Assembly: GCA_030765605.1 (NCBI GenBank)
Contig: JAVCCG010000119.1
Location: 78,595 to 142,594 of the forward strand
Reading direction: 5' to 3'
From: Candidatus Alcyoniella australis
GTDB taxonomy: Bacteria > Lernaellota > Lernaellaia > JAVCCG01 > Alcyoniellaceae
Length of the DNA: 64,000 nt
Under the pieces are notes generated by a model. It made no database searches, was not told where the DNA came from, and saw only the letters and a list, made by a program, of their open reading frames with translations. A program made the position numbers and the translations under genes. Below, in pieces: positions 26,869 through 36,577 of this stretch; the first letter of the stretch is position 1; every line of letters starts with the position of its first letter.

Positions 26869-28875
26869 ATGAAGATTGTCCGGCCGATGTTTCTATGTTT
26901 GATCCTGGTGCTGATCTGCGTTGTCGCGCTGTCCGCCTGCGAATCCAAGGACGGCGATGACGACGACGATGCGGCTGACGACGATGCAGCCGATGGCGAC
27001 GACGACGCTGTCGACGACGATGACGACGACGACGATCTGGGGCCGCTGGAGCACGTGGGCTGGATCATGCTCGACGCTGATCCGCAGAACATCGAGGAGA
27101 CGTTGGACCGCGTGCTCGAGTTCGGCGTGACCGACGTTCAACTGAGCCACGAGCTGATCATGGACATCGACGAACTCACCGAAGACCCCTGGCGCCCCGA
27201 GCTGCTCAACGGGATCATCGACCAGGCCCACGAGCTGGGGCTGGGCGCGACCATCTGGTCGCACGAGCTGGCGCGGCCGCCGCTGCTGGTCTGCTTCGAC
27301 CCCGAGGACTCCTATTGGGACGAGCGGACCATGGCCTACCGCGACGGCCTGGACCTGGTCCCGGACGCTGACGGCGTGATGCTGATGTTCGGCAGCTCGG
27401 ATCTGGAGTTGTGGTACGCGCCGTGCTTCTGCCAATGGTGCCTCGACCTGGAGCCGCTGGGCAATCCGCTGCTGGACCTACTGCACTCGCGACCCGTGGA
27501 TCGCATCGGGTTCGTCACCGCGCTGGTGCGGCAGGTGGTAATCGCCGAGCGCGGCAAGAGTCTGCGCATCCGGACCTTCATGCACAATCCCGACGAGCTG
27601 CAATGGCTGGGCGATGCGTTGCGCGCCTATCCCGATCTCGACGTGGGAGTGATGACCAAGGACGTGCCCCAGGACTGGGAGCCGTACTACCCGCACAATC
27701 CGTTGATCGGCAACGTGGGCGAGCGCGACCAGATCGTCGAGTTCGATCTGGCGGGCGAATATTGGGGCCAGTCGAAAATCCCCTTTGCCCTGCCGGACTA
27801 TTTGCAATACCGCATTCGCCACGCCGCGCGCATGGGATGCTCGGGCGCTGCCGGACGCATCAGCCGCGGCTCGAACAGCGCCCTGGGCACGCCCAACGAG
27901 ATCAACGTCTATGCCTTTTCCAAACTGCTGGCCGACCCGGACTACTCCACGGACCAGATCTGGTCCGAGTGGATCGAGCAGACCTATGGATTAGACCAAG
28001 GCGGAACGCAGTCCGCGACGCTGATCAGCGCCCTGCGCCGCAGCTTTGATATCGGCCGCAAGATGTACTACGTCAAGGGCTTCTGGGCCCTGGAGAAGGG
28101 CTCGGACGTGCCGGATAGCTGCAAGTCGCCCGGCCTGCTGCTGGGCCGCGCGATCAGCCTCTACGACCCGGACTACCAGGGCTGGCTGGACGAGCTGTTC
28201 AGCCCCGGCGAGCAGACCCTATCCGATATTTGGCAGGAGGGGGCCGAGTCGATCGAGCTGTGCGCGCGCAGCCTGGCCGAACTCGAGTCGATCCAGACCG
28301 ACCTCGACCCGGTTGTGTACGCCGACCTGCACTCGCGGCTGGAGCATCAGTGCCTGTGCACCGGAGTTTGGCAGCTGGTGGACGACGCGGTGTTCCGCTA
28401 TCAGCGCTACGTGCGCACCTTTGACGCGCAGCAGGGGCGCTACCTCGAGGGGACGCTGCAACAGCTCGCGGGCCTAGCCGACCAGATCGAGGCTGAGCAC
28501 GGCTCGATCTCGCCGGGCAACCCGGGTCGCATCCGCGCCTGCGTGCAGGACATCCGCGGCCTGTTCCCCAATAGCTACGAGGCAGAGCAATTCGACCAGA
28601 CCGCGCTGAGCCTGATCGAGTTTGACAAGGGCGAGGACGGGCTGATCAGCGTCAGCTGGCTTTCGAGCAACCTGGGCGATTCCCAAGTCGAATTCGGGTT
28701 CGAGCTGCCCGATTACGGCTGGAGCACTGCGGTCGATCCGGCCTCGACCCTGGAGCACGAGGTCGAGTTGATAAATCCCGACCCCAACCAGCGCCTGGTC
28801 TTCCGCGTTAAAACCCGCGACGAGTCCGGCAGCCTGATCGTCAGCTCCGACTACTGGGTGCGGCCCGAGGATTGA
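26869..28875 (+). CDS. Asp-stalk lipoprotein with putative TIM-barrel glycosidase-like domain
   Basis: 668-aa lipoprotein; the ATG at 26869 follows GAGGTGG. The lipobox is VALSAC (Cys24). The next ~35 residues are acidic (blocks of Asp with Ala and Val), ending with eight Asp. The following ~400 residues start with HVGWIMLDADPQNIEETLDRVLEFGVTDVQLS and contain alternating strand/helix units, YWGQSKIPFALPDYLQYRIRHAARMGCSGAAGRI and Trp/Tyr-rich stretches that resemble large GH-type TIM barrels (GH67/GH84-like). Catalytic residues cannot be assigned. The C-terminal ~90 residues look like a beta-sandwich (SVSWLSSNLGDSQVEFGFELP). Function unknown. Confidence 0.65.
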   Translation: MKIVRPMFLCLILVLICVVALSACESKDGDDDDDAADDDAADGDDDAVDDDDDDDDLGPLEHVGWIMLDADPQNIEETLDRVLEFGVTDVQLSHELIMDIDELTEDPWRPELLNGIIDQAHELGLGATIWSHELARPPLLVCFDPEDSYWDERTMAYRDGLDLVPDADGVMLMFGSSDLELWYAPCFCQWCLDLEPLGNPLLDLLHSRPVDRIGFVTALVRQVVIAERGKSLRIRTFMHNPDELQWLGDALRAYPDLDVGVMTKDVPQDWEPYYPHNPLIGNVGERDQIVEFDLAGEYWGQSKIPFALPDYLQYRIRHAARMGCSGAAGRISRGSNSALGTPNEINVYAFSKLLADPDYSTDQIWSEWIEQTYGLDQGGTQSATLISALRRSFDIGRKMYYVKGFWALEKGSDVPDSCKSPGLLLGRAISLYDPDYQGWLDELFSPGEQTLSDIWQEGAESIELCARSLAELESIQTDLDPVVYADLHSRLEHQCLCTGVWQLVDDAVFRYQRYVRTFDAQQGRYLEGTLQQLAGLADQIEAEHGSISPGNPGRIRACVQDIRGLFPNSYEAEQFDQTALSLIEFDKGEDGLISVSWLSSNLGDSQVEFGFELPDYGWSTAVDPASTLEHEVELINPDPNQRLVFRVKTRDESGSLIVSSDYWVRPED

Positions 28876-28880
28876 ATCAG

Positions 28881-28947
28881 CGGAGTTATGGGGACGCGGA
28901 GTTATGGGTGTCCCCCGATTACCTAGTGGTGTCCCCCGATTACCTAG
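28881..28947 (+). repeat. REP-like short direct repeats
   Basis: CGGAGTTATGGG occurs at 28881 and 28897, followed by two copies of GTGTCCCCCGATTACCTAG at 28908 and 28929 (21-base period). GGGGAC near 28890 can pair with GTCCCC near 28910. Such ATGGGG/GTGTCCCC strings are typical of REP sequences mobilised by REP-associated transposases. None is encoded here. The second copy ends inside the DUF2971 stop region. Confidence 0.6.
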
Positions 28948-30389
28948 GTATCATTAGGAGGAGAGAGCTTTAGTGCATTCAAAGGATGGATTTCAATTTT
29001 CCCAGTTGCGTGGGAATAGGCCGCTTGATAAAAGCTGAAGTCATAGCATTTATTTTCGTCGCATTTCCTTTCGATGATTTTCATCAAGCGGAGTTTACTT
29101 TCGAGTGGCGTCTTGATGCCGAAAACAATTCCAGCTAAGTCCGAGAAATTATATCGCAACATACGGTCTTCAATATCTGTCAAATCGCTAAGCACACTAG
29201 TTAGTATGAGACGATGCTCTGTTTCATATTCCCACTCTTTTAGTTTTACGGGAATACTCTTATAGAAATTGTCCCAATAGTTTTTTCTCCATTCATCCTT
29301 ATTCGTCATCATGGCTGCGGAACAAGTGCTGACTCTACCACTTTCGTCGGAATACCATGTTTTTTGCAGATCTTTAAAAGATAAATGACCGATCGATCTG
29401 AAGAAGTCAATCTCAGGATACTTAGAGTCATAGGTTATTTTACAGAAAGGGAAAAAGCGTTGCCCTCTTTGCTTTTTCATCCCATCTTCACCTCGCTTTG
29501 AGCTGTATCCAGTGATGCAATCCAAGTGTAGACCGATACTTTGCTTATGCCCTGGAGACACACGGAATTTAAGACAAACAGCGGTATGGCCTCTTCCGTA
29601 ATGTCCCCATAAGGCTGAATTTTCAATATTTTCAACGAAACAGGCTGCATACCATGGGGGATAAATAAGTCGTTCTAGTTGCTCGATATACAGACGTGGG
29701 AAGTCGAATAATATGAATCGGCGATTATCGTCCTCTGAAAGAGGGATGTTGTTATATATTCGGATCAATCCCATCTGATTTTGCATGCTCTCGCCAATTT
29801 GGAAAACAATATCGGCTTCACTATCACTAATGGATGTAACCGCATTATAAAAATTATCCTTTAAAGACGTGGAAAGGGCCTGACGCAGTTTTTGTATCTT
29901 TAGCTTGCGTTCTGGAGAAGCTCCTTGCTCATCAAAAGAGAGAATAGCGGAGAGTGCTTCCTTGTGATATAGACTTAAATAGAAGCACAATTCGTCTCTT
30001 CTGACGACTCTCCCGAGGCTCCCCAAGGTGTTGATTAACTTGGCAATGGGTTCAGCGCTTAGGACAATGCTGAAGAGATTAGAGACTCGGTCCTTGTATT
30101 GTTGGGTTGGCAGATTGTCATAAGAAAGAAAGACCTGAATATCATCCGAATTGAGGTGTATCTTGTTGCCGCCAATCATCGCTAGAGTGTGGACATGGTC
30201 AAGACATAGTAAGTAGTTTTTAAATAGGTTTCTCCAAACAATTGAATCACCTTGCCAAAATATATCTAAGTATCCCTCAAGTGGATCGTTTAGCGTGGAT
30301 GGCGCTGCGAAAAAGATAGTCTGATGCTCCAATTCGTTATCGTCAAGAAGTCGTTCAAGTGGACGAAACCTATATAGGAACTCAGGCAT
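28944..30389 (-). CDS. DUF2971 protein in a low-GC insertion
   Basis: 481-aa cytoplasmic protein. The N-terminus FLYRFRPLERLLDDNELEHQTIFFAAPSTLNDPLEGY matches DUF2971 (pattern LYRFR...ssPxxFNDPfEg). The later ALWGHYGRGHTAVCLKFRV fits that family's conserved WaHYa...G block. DUF2971 proteins are common in accessory and defence-associated islands, but their biochemistry is unknown. Base composition is clearly lower in G+C than the neighbours and codons are A/T-ended, which suggests recent transfer. REP-like repeats flank its 3' end and 450 non-coding bases its 5' end. The ATG at 30389 is taken as start; no clear ribosome binding site is visible. Confidence 0.8.
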   Translation of the reverse strand: MPEFLYRFRPLERLLDDNELEHQTIFFAAPSTLNDPLEGYLDIFWQGDSIVWRNLFKNYLLCLDHVHTLAMIGGNKIHLNSDDIQVFLSYDNLPTQQYKDRVSNLFSIVLSAEPIAKLINTLGSLGRVVRRDELCFYLSLYHKEALSAILSFDEQGASPERKLKIQKLRQALSTSLKDNFYNAVTSISDSEADIVFQIGESMQNQMGLIRIYNNIPLSEDDNRRFILFDFPRLYIEQLERLIYPPWYAACFVENIENSALWGHYGRGHTAVCLKFRVSPGHKQSIGLHLDCITGYSSKRGEDGMKKQRGQRFFPFCKITYDSKYPEIDFFRSIGHLSFKDLQKTWYSDESGRVSTCSAAMMTNKDEWRKNYWDNFYKSIPVKLKEWEYETEHRLILTSVLSDLTDIEDRMLRYNFSDLAGIVFGIKTPLESKLRLMKIIERKCDENKCYDFSFYQAAYSHATGKIEIHPLNALKLSPPNDT

Positions 30390-30840
30390 TCGAGAGTTCC
30401 CGACTTGGGTTGCTAAAAAGTAGCAATTCTGGGGGCAAAAAACTTAATTGTACGACCGTGTATCGCATCGGCAGGCCTCAAGCATGTGTGGTACGCTTCG
30501 TTGGTTCCCGTGAATTGAGTATCACTGGCGCTATTGTATGTCAATAACAATCACTATGGATCGTATCTAGTCGATATGTTGGTTGTGTTGTTCTGCTTGT
30601 CGGGCGCTGGTTGTTCGCTTCGCATTGGTGAAATTAAATGTTACGGGAGTAGATCCTTCACTTTGTTCAGGATGACAGCCTGCGCTCTATTTAACTGATA
30701 TCGTATGAAATAATGTCCTCCTGAGTCCGCAGGAGGAAGGTTCTACGTCCGCGAAATTATGTTTTACGAGCATCGAAGCCTGGCAAAGCACTTCTTGTTT
30801 TTAGTATAATCCTGTACATGCGAAAGTGGGGAGAGGGCGG
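30390..30840 (+). other. Low-GC intergenic region with promoter and hairpin
   Basis: 451 bases without a convincing gene. It carries CTTTGTTCAGGATGACA near 30660, a string seen in dispersed repeats of many genomes, and a perfect hairpin TCCTCCTG/CAGGAGGA at 30716-30737. A perfect TATAAT (-10) at 30805-30810 lies 30 bases before the next ATG, with a weak TGGCAA -35 at 30781. Confidence 0.5.
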
Positions 30841-32235
30841 ATGAGACTAAACAGCCAATGGCTGATTCTGTTCGTGCTGGTCGCCTTGGTCGCGGGGATG
30901 GGCCTTGCGTGCGACAAAGATTCGGGGGATGGCGATGGTGATGGTGATGACGACCTTGATGACGATGTGGGCGATGATGACGATAACTTAGATGACGATG
31001 ATGACGACGTTGTAGATGACGACGATGATGATGACGATCTGCAATTTCCCGAGTTGGATCCCACGGTCTGTTTATCCGGCGATCCGGTCGACCTTCAGGG
31101 TTTCAACGTGGATTATGAACTCGTTGACAGCGGTTTATGGGTGCAAAACAAGAACTATTATTTGCTGACGCTTTTCTCTGAACTTGCAGGGGCTCAGGCG
31201 ATAATCGAGAACAATCCGGAGCTTGCCGGGATATCCGCGCAGCGGGATGCGGCAATCCGCCAAGCTGCGATCAATTGCGTGGGCGATGTCGCTTGCTATA
31301 CCAATGCGTTGATCTGGTCCGACAGTGAAGCTCGGGACGCGGCCGATGCCCTTGTAGATGCGTTTTTCCACGGCATAATTCCATTCAATCTGGCGGACGC
31401 ACACCTGCGGCCAAGCGGCATGTTTCAAATGCATGCTTCCTTGTCCGACGAGGAGCTGTTGTACAACGCCTGGATCGATGCAGTAAACGGCATGCACGAG
31501 GCGTTCTATTCATATGCCGCGCATCTTCCTGCCGACCAACTGGATGCGATAGTGGCCGATATCATTGATTCAAATCCGAACACCATGCTGCTGTTCCAGC
31601 CGCTGATGGATGTCGCGTTGGCGGCAATGGATTACTTTGGTCGAGATGAAGCAGGGCGTTACGAACCCTTGGCAGAGGGTGAAAATCGGGCGGCGTTGGC
31701 GCGCATCGATTCAATCGATTGGGACCAATACCGCTTTTCGATCATATTGGTTCCAGGTTGGGGACCGGATGATGTTCAGACCCCTCTTCATCCCAACGGC
31801 AAGCTCCATTGCGACCTGGCTGCCGCACGTTACTATGCGAATGTTGCACCGCTGATCGTGCTTTCCGGCGGCCATGTTCATCCCGACCAGACCCCGTACT
31901 GTGAAGCCATTGAGATGAAAAAATATCTGATGGAGCAGCACCTCGTACCCGAAGAGGCGATTTTCGTAGACCCCCATGCACGTCACACCACAACCAACCT
32001 GCGGAACGTTTCGCGGTTGGTTTTCAGATACGGCATTGAGTCGGATAAACCAGCCCTGATTACTACAGATAGCTTTCAGAATATTTACATTGCTTATCTG
32101 CTGAATGAACGATGCCGTGACGAGCTTGGGTATCTTCCCTGGCGCAAGGTCAGACGTTTGGATAAGAACGATTCTTGTTTATTGCCGACCCCGATCGTGT
32201 TGTATGCTGATCCGCGCGATCCTTTGGACCCGTGA
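30841..32235 (+). CDS. Asp-stalk lipoprotein with DUF218/YdcF-like domain
   Basis: 464-aa lipoprotein; the ATG at 30841 follows GGGGAGAGGG. The lipobox is MGLAC (Cys23) and the next ~45 residues are a Gly/Asp stalk ending in eight Asp. Residues ~295-450 form a DUF218 (SanA/YdcF-like) domain: SIILVPGWGPD, LAAARYYANVAPLIVLSGG, EAIEMKKYLMEQHLVPEEAIFVDPHARHTTTNLRN and ALITTDSFQ. That domain is linked to envelope integrity or SAM/phosphoester binding, but the activity is unsettled. The middle ~220 residues are helical and unrecognised. Codon use is slightly less GC-biased than in other genes. Confidence 0.78.
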   Translation: MRLNSQWLILFVLVALVAGMGLACDKDSGDGDGDGDDDLDDDVGDDDDNLDDDDDDVVDDDDDDDDLQFPELDPTVCLSGDPVDLQGFNVDYELVDSGLWVQNKNYYLLTLFSELAGAQAIIENNPELAGISAQRDAAIRQAAINCVGDVACYTNALIWSDSEARDAADALVDAFFHGIIPFNLADAHLRPSGMFQMHASLSDEELLYNAWIDAVNGMHEAFYSYAAHLPADQLDAIVADIIDSNPNTMLLFQPLMDVALAAMDYFGRDEAGRYEPLAEGENRAALARIDSIDWDQYRFSIILVPGWGPDDVQTPLHPNGKLHCDLAAARYYANVAPLIVLSGGHVHPDQTPYCEAIEMKKYLMEQHLVPEEAIFVDPHARHTTTNLRNVSRLVFRYGIESDKPALITTDSFQNIYIAYLLNERCRDELGYLPWRKVRRLDKNDSCLLPTPIVLYADPRDPLDP

Positions 32236-32363
32236 TCCCTCTGAATCCTCCGGTCTCAGGCATGCTAATTGCTTAATATTTCAGGTGAGGGAGCAGGTTC
32301 TTTGCACTGATGGGGAACGCAGCTGAGGTAGCTGTTGTTCAAACGGTTGAAAGGATTGGGAAG

Positions 32364-33218
32364 ATGTCCTTCGATAACATAACTTCGTACAAGATTTTAG
32401 ATGTTGTGCAGGGTGCATCGGAGCGCGAGATTCGCGTTACGTTTCTTCGTCACGTGAAGAATCTACACCCCGATGCTCCCGACGTTCCCCATCGTTCTGA
32501 TGTCAACGGACTTAAATTGCGCAATATCCAGGTGGCCTACGACTACCTGATGGCAAAACATTACTGTGAGCTCTACGACGGCGACAGTTCCGAGGAACGC
32601 AAGCAGATGCGCTCGCAGATCAAGTATTCCCGCGCCGAGGGCAACGGGCTTGAGCCCTTTAAGCAGTTGGTCAGGCGGCTGGTGCTGGAGCTGAACTACC
32701 ACGAACTGCAACTGATGCTCAGGCAGGGCCGATATGCCGATGCGATCGTCCGTCTGAACAAGATGTTGGTCCACCGCAGCCGCAACTGGGTGTTGCAGCT
32801 ACGGCTGGCCGAGGCCTGCTTGGGCAGCGGGTCGCTCAATCCGGCGATCACCGCGGCTCAGCGCGCCCAGAGCCTTGGAGGCGATCAGGCCTGGTGTCAC
32901 CTGCTGTTCGGCCGGGCGCGCGAGCGGATGGGCAATTTGCGCGAGGCCGAGATGCACTACCGGCTGGCCTATGGGCTCAATCCCGACGATTCGCAAATTC
33001 AAATCGAGTTCCAACGCGGCTCGCTGGTCGCCGAGGCTGCGAACAAGCACCTGAAGCGGGTGGCGCGCAATTTCCTACCCACGTCCGAGGCCGAGAGCTT
33101 CCGCTACTACCCGGGACTGCTTAAGCTCGAGGACATGCTGCGCGTCTCGGCCTGCATGCTCAGCAGGGTGAAGCCCGATTCCAACGCGCGCAGTTTCCGG
33201 CTCAGCGCCATCTACTAG
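32364..33218 (+). CDS. J-domain + TPR protein
   Basis: 284-aa cytoplasmic protein if the ATG at 32364 is used; an ATG at 32310 would add 18 residues. The N-terminal SYKILDVVQGASEREIRVTFLRHVKNLHPDAPDV is a DnaJ-type J-domain with the HPD tripeptide intact (H35-P36-D37). The later half carries TPR-like helices (YADAIVRLNKMLVHRSRNWVLQLRLAEACLGSG and FGRARERMGNLREAEMHYRLAYGLNPDDSQ). It may recruit DnaK to a TPR-bound client; the partner is unknown. It ends at the TAG that opens the repeat element below. Confidence 0.75.
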   Translation: MSFDNITSYKILDVVQGASEREIRVTFLRHVKNLHPDAPDVPHRSDVNGLKLRNIQVAYDYLMAKHYCELYDGDSSEERKQMRSQIKYSRAEGNGLEPFKQLVRRLVLELNYHELQLMLRQGRYADAIVRLNKMLVHRSRNWVLQLRLAEACLGSGSLNPAITAAQRAQSLGGDQAWCHLLFGRARERMGNLREAEMHYRLAYGLNPDDSQIQIEFQRGSLVAEAANKHLKRVARNFLPTSEAESFRYYPGLLKLEDMLRVSACMLSRVKPDSNARSFRLSAIY

Positions 33219-33398
33219 CCCGGACTATTCATGGGGCTTCTACTGCGATGCACAATCTGCTCGCAATAACTGCGTCATCCTCGACGATCCGTCCTCGACG
33301 TACTGCAGAGAGTACGCCTCCGGGGTATCGCCTCGGCTTCCTTGTTCTTGCGGCAGCTTGCACATCTCGTATACGAACCCTCATGACTAGTCAGGGCT
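33217..33398 (+). repeat. Dispersed ~181-bp element, copy A
   Basis: Left end AGCCCGGACTATTCATGGGG is nearly the reverse complement of the right end CCCTCATGACTAGTCAGGGC, giving imperfect ~19-bp terminal inverted repeats. The interior GGCTTCTACTGCG...CTCGCAATAACTGCGTCATCCTCG...GATCCGTCCTCGACGTAC is shared with copies at 57293-57473 (minus) and 58852-59032. The left end overlaps the TAG stop of the J-domain gene. Confidence 0.85.
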
Positions 33399-33424
33399 TA
33401 AGCGCAACGAGTTACAGTTAAGTT

Positions 33425-34603
<1,179 letters not shown>

Positions 34604-34609
34604 TTACCA

Positions 34610-36577
34610 ATGGTAATGAGCGTTTTAAGAAGAAAGAAAAACCACCCGATCCTGATCGCGTTGCTCGGCGCCGTGGCGCTGTCGTTCGTGATTTTCTTCG
34701 GTACTGGCATATCCGGCGGCGGCAGCGGAGGCAGCGGCAGCGGCAAAGTCAGCTCGAACTCCGTGGCCAGCGTTAACGGGATACAGATCTCTATCGATCA
34801 GTACCGTAACGAAATGCGCCAGATGCGCGACCAGGTGGACCAGCAGCTGGAACAGCTACGGCTGTACATCCAGGACGAGGACGTGCTCGAGCAACAGCGC
34901 GAGCAGCTGCTCGAGGCGGCCAAGCGCCAGGCGCTGGAGCGGCTGGTGACCACCACCTTGATCCAAAGCTACGCGCAAAAGCACGAACTGCTCGGCTCCG
35001 ACGCCGAGGTGCGCGCCGCGATCACCAGCATCCCGTATTTCCAGAGCGGCGGCCGCTTCGATCCCCAGAGCTATCGCGCCTGGCTGCAGGCCAAACGCAT
35101 GTCGGCCGAAAGCTTCGAGGACAACTACCGCGCCTACAGCGCTTTCAGTCGGCTGCACGCGGTGATCGCCGGCTCGGCCTACGTCAGCGACAGCGAGGTG
35201 CGCGACGAATATTTGCGCCGCAACGAGCGTCTGCGCGTCGAATACATCTCCCTGGATACGACCAAGCTGGCCCAGGACGCCCAGGTCAGCGATGAAGAGG
35301 CGCGCAGCTACTACGAGGCGCACCCCGAGCAGTTCATCTGGCCCGAGCGACGCGAGGCCGACTTCCTGACCTTCGAGGCCTTTAGCTACAAGGACCAGGT
35401 CGAGGTTCTCGACCAGGAGGTCGAGGAGTACTACAACGCCAACTTGGTGACGATGTTCACCGATCCCGAGAAGGTGCGCGCATCCCACGTACTGGTCCAG
35501 GTGCCCCAGCAAAGCTCCGATGAGGTGCGCCAGGCCGCGTTGGAAAAGGCCGAGCTGGTGCTCAAGCGTGCTCAGGCCGCTGACGCCGATTTCGCCGAGC
35601 TGGCGCGTAAATACTCGGACGACCCGGGCACGCGCGAGAACGGCGGAGATCTGGGATTGGTCGGCCGCGGCCAGTTCGTGCCGCAGTTCGAGGACGCGGC
35701 CTTTTCCGTGGAACCCGGTGAGCTGGTCGGCCCGGTGCAGACGCCGTTTGGCTACCACGTAATCCGCGTCACTCAGAAGGTTCCCGAGCGGATCGTACCG
35801 CTGGAAGAGGCCCAGATCGAGATTAGGTTCAGCCTGATCCAGCAGCGCGCCAACGAGCTGGCCCAACAGAGGGCCCAGGAACTGTCAACCCAGATCGCCC
35901 CCGGCGACAGTCTGCGCGAGTTCGCGCGCGTCCACGATCTGTCGGTGCGCTCGACCGGACAGTTCGCGGCCACCGACCCGATCCCCGAGGTGCAGCAGTC
36001 GCAGACGATCACGCCGCAGCTCTTCGAGCTGGCCGTCGATGAGATCAGCGCGCCGCTCAGTGGCGGCAACGTCCACTACCTGTTCCAGTTGACCCGGACC
36101 CACGAGGCGCGGACCAAAGAATTCAGCGAGTGCCGCAACCAGGCCAAGACCCTGGCGCTGGAGGATAAGCGCCGCAACGCGGCCACGGAAATGGCGCGCG
36201 GACTGCTCGATCAGTTAAAGGACGGCCGCGAGCTGGGGCTGCTGGCGCGTGAGCAGGGGCTCGAGATCGGCGACAGCGGTTGGATCACCCGCGGATCGCG
36301 CTCGATTCCCGGTTTGGGCGTTGCGGGCGAGCTGATCAGCGGAGCGTTCGAGCTCAACGCGGAAAACCCACTGCCCGACGAGCCGGTCGAGGTCGGCCAG
36401 CGAGTGGCGATCTATCGGCTGATCGAGCGTGAGGAGTTCGACCAAGCGCAGTTCGCGACCCAGGCTACGCCGATCCACGAGCAATTGCTGGATCAGAAAC
36501 GGAACGTGCTGCTCAACGCTTGGCAGGACTACCTGCGCGGCAGCGCCGAGGTTTTCTACGACCTAGAGAAGCTCTAA
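34610..36577 (+). CDS. PpiD/SurA-like periplasmic peptidyl-prolyl isomerase
   Basis: 655-aa membrane-anchored foldase; the ATG at 34610 follows CGGAGG. One N-terminal membrane helix (ILIALLGAVALSFVIFFGTG, residues ~13-32) and a Gly/Ser linker lead to a SurA-N-like helical domain starting VASVNGIQISIDQYRNEMRQ. The parvulin domain spans ~290-390 (ASHVLVQVP..., FAELARKYSDDPGTRENGGDLGLVGRGQFVPQFEDAAF, TPFGYHVIRV). The remaining ~260 residues resemble the PpiD C-terminal part. It should act on outer-membrane and secreted proteins at the periplasmic face. Its 3' end overlaps the convergent subtilase gene by 65 bases. Confidence 0.9.
   Translation: MVMSVLRRKKNHPILIALLGAVALSFVIFFGTGISGGGSGGSGSGKVSSNSVASVNGIQISIDQYRNEMRQMRDQVDQQLEQLRLYIQDEDVLEQQREQLLEAAKRQALERLVTTTLIQSYAQKHELLGSDAEVRAAITSIPYFQSGGRFDPQSYRAWLQAKRMSAESFEDNYRAYSAFSRLHAVIAGSAYVSDSEVRDEYLRRNERLRVEYISLDTTKLAQDAQVSDEEARSYYEAHPEQFIWPERREADFLTFEAFSYKDQVEVLDQEVEEYYNANLVTMFTDPEKVRASHVLVQVPQQSSDEVRQAALEKAELVLKRAQAADADFAELARKYSDDPGTRENGGDLGLVGRGQFVPQFEDAAFSVEPGELVGPVQTPFGYHVIRVTQKVPERIVPLEEAQIEIRFSLIQQRANELAQQRAQELSTQIAPGDSLREFARVHDLSVRSTGQFAATDPIPEVQQSQTITPQLFELAVDEISAPLSGGNVHYLFQLTRTHEARTKEFSECRNQAKTLALEDKRRNAATEMARGLLDQLKDGRELGLLAREQGLEIGDSGWITRGSRSIPGLGVAGELISGAFELNAENPLPDEPVEVGQRVAIYRLIEREEFDQAQFATQATPIHEQLLDQKRNVLLNAWQDYLRGSAEVFYDLEKL

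Noticed and set aside
30359-30547. 62-aa plus-strand ORF at the 5' end of the DUF2971 gene
   Set aside because: It overlaps the DUF2971 start on the other strand and has no ribosome binding site or recognisable family.
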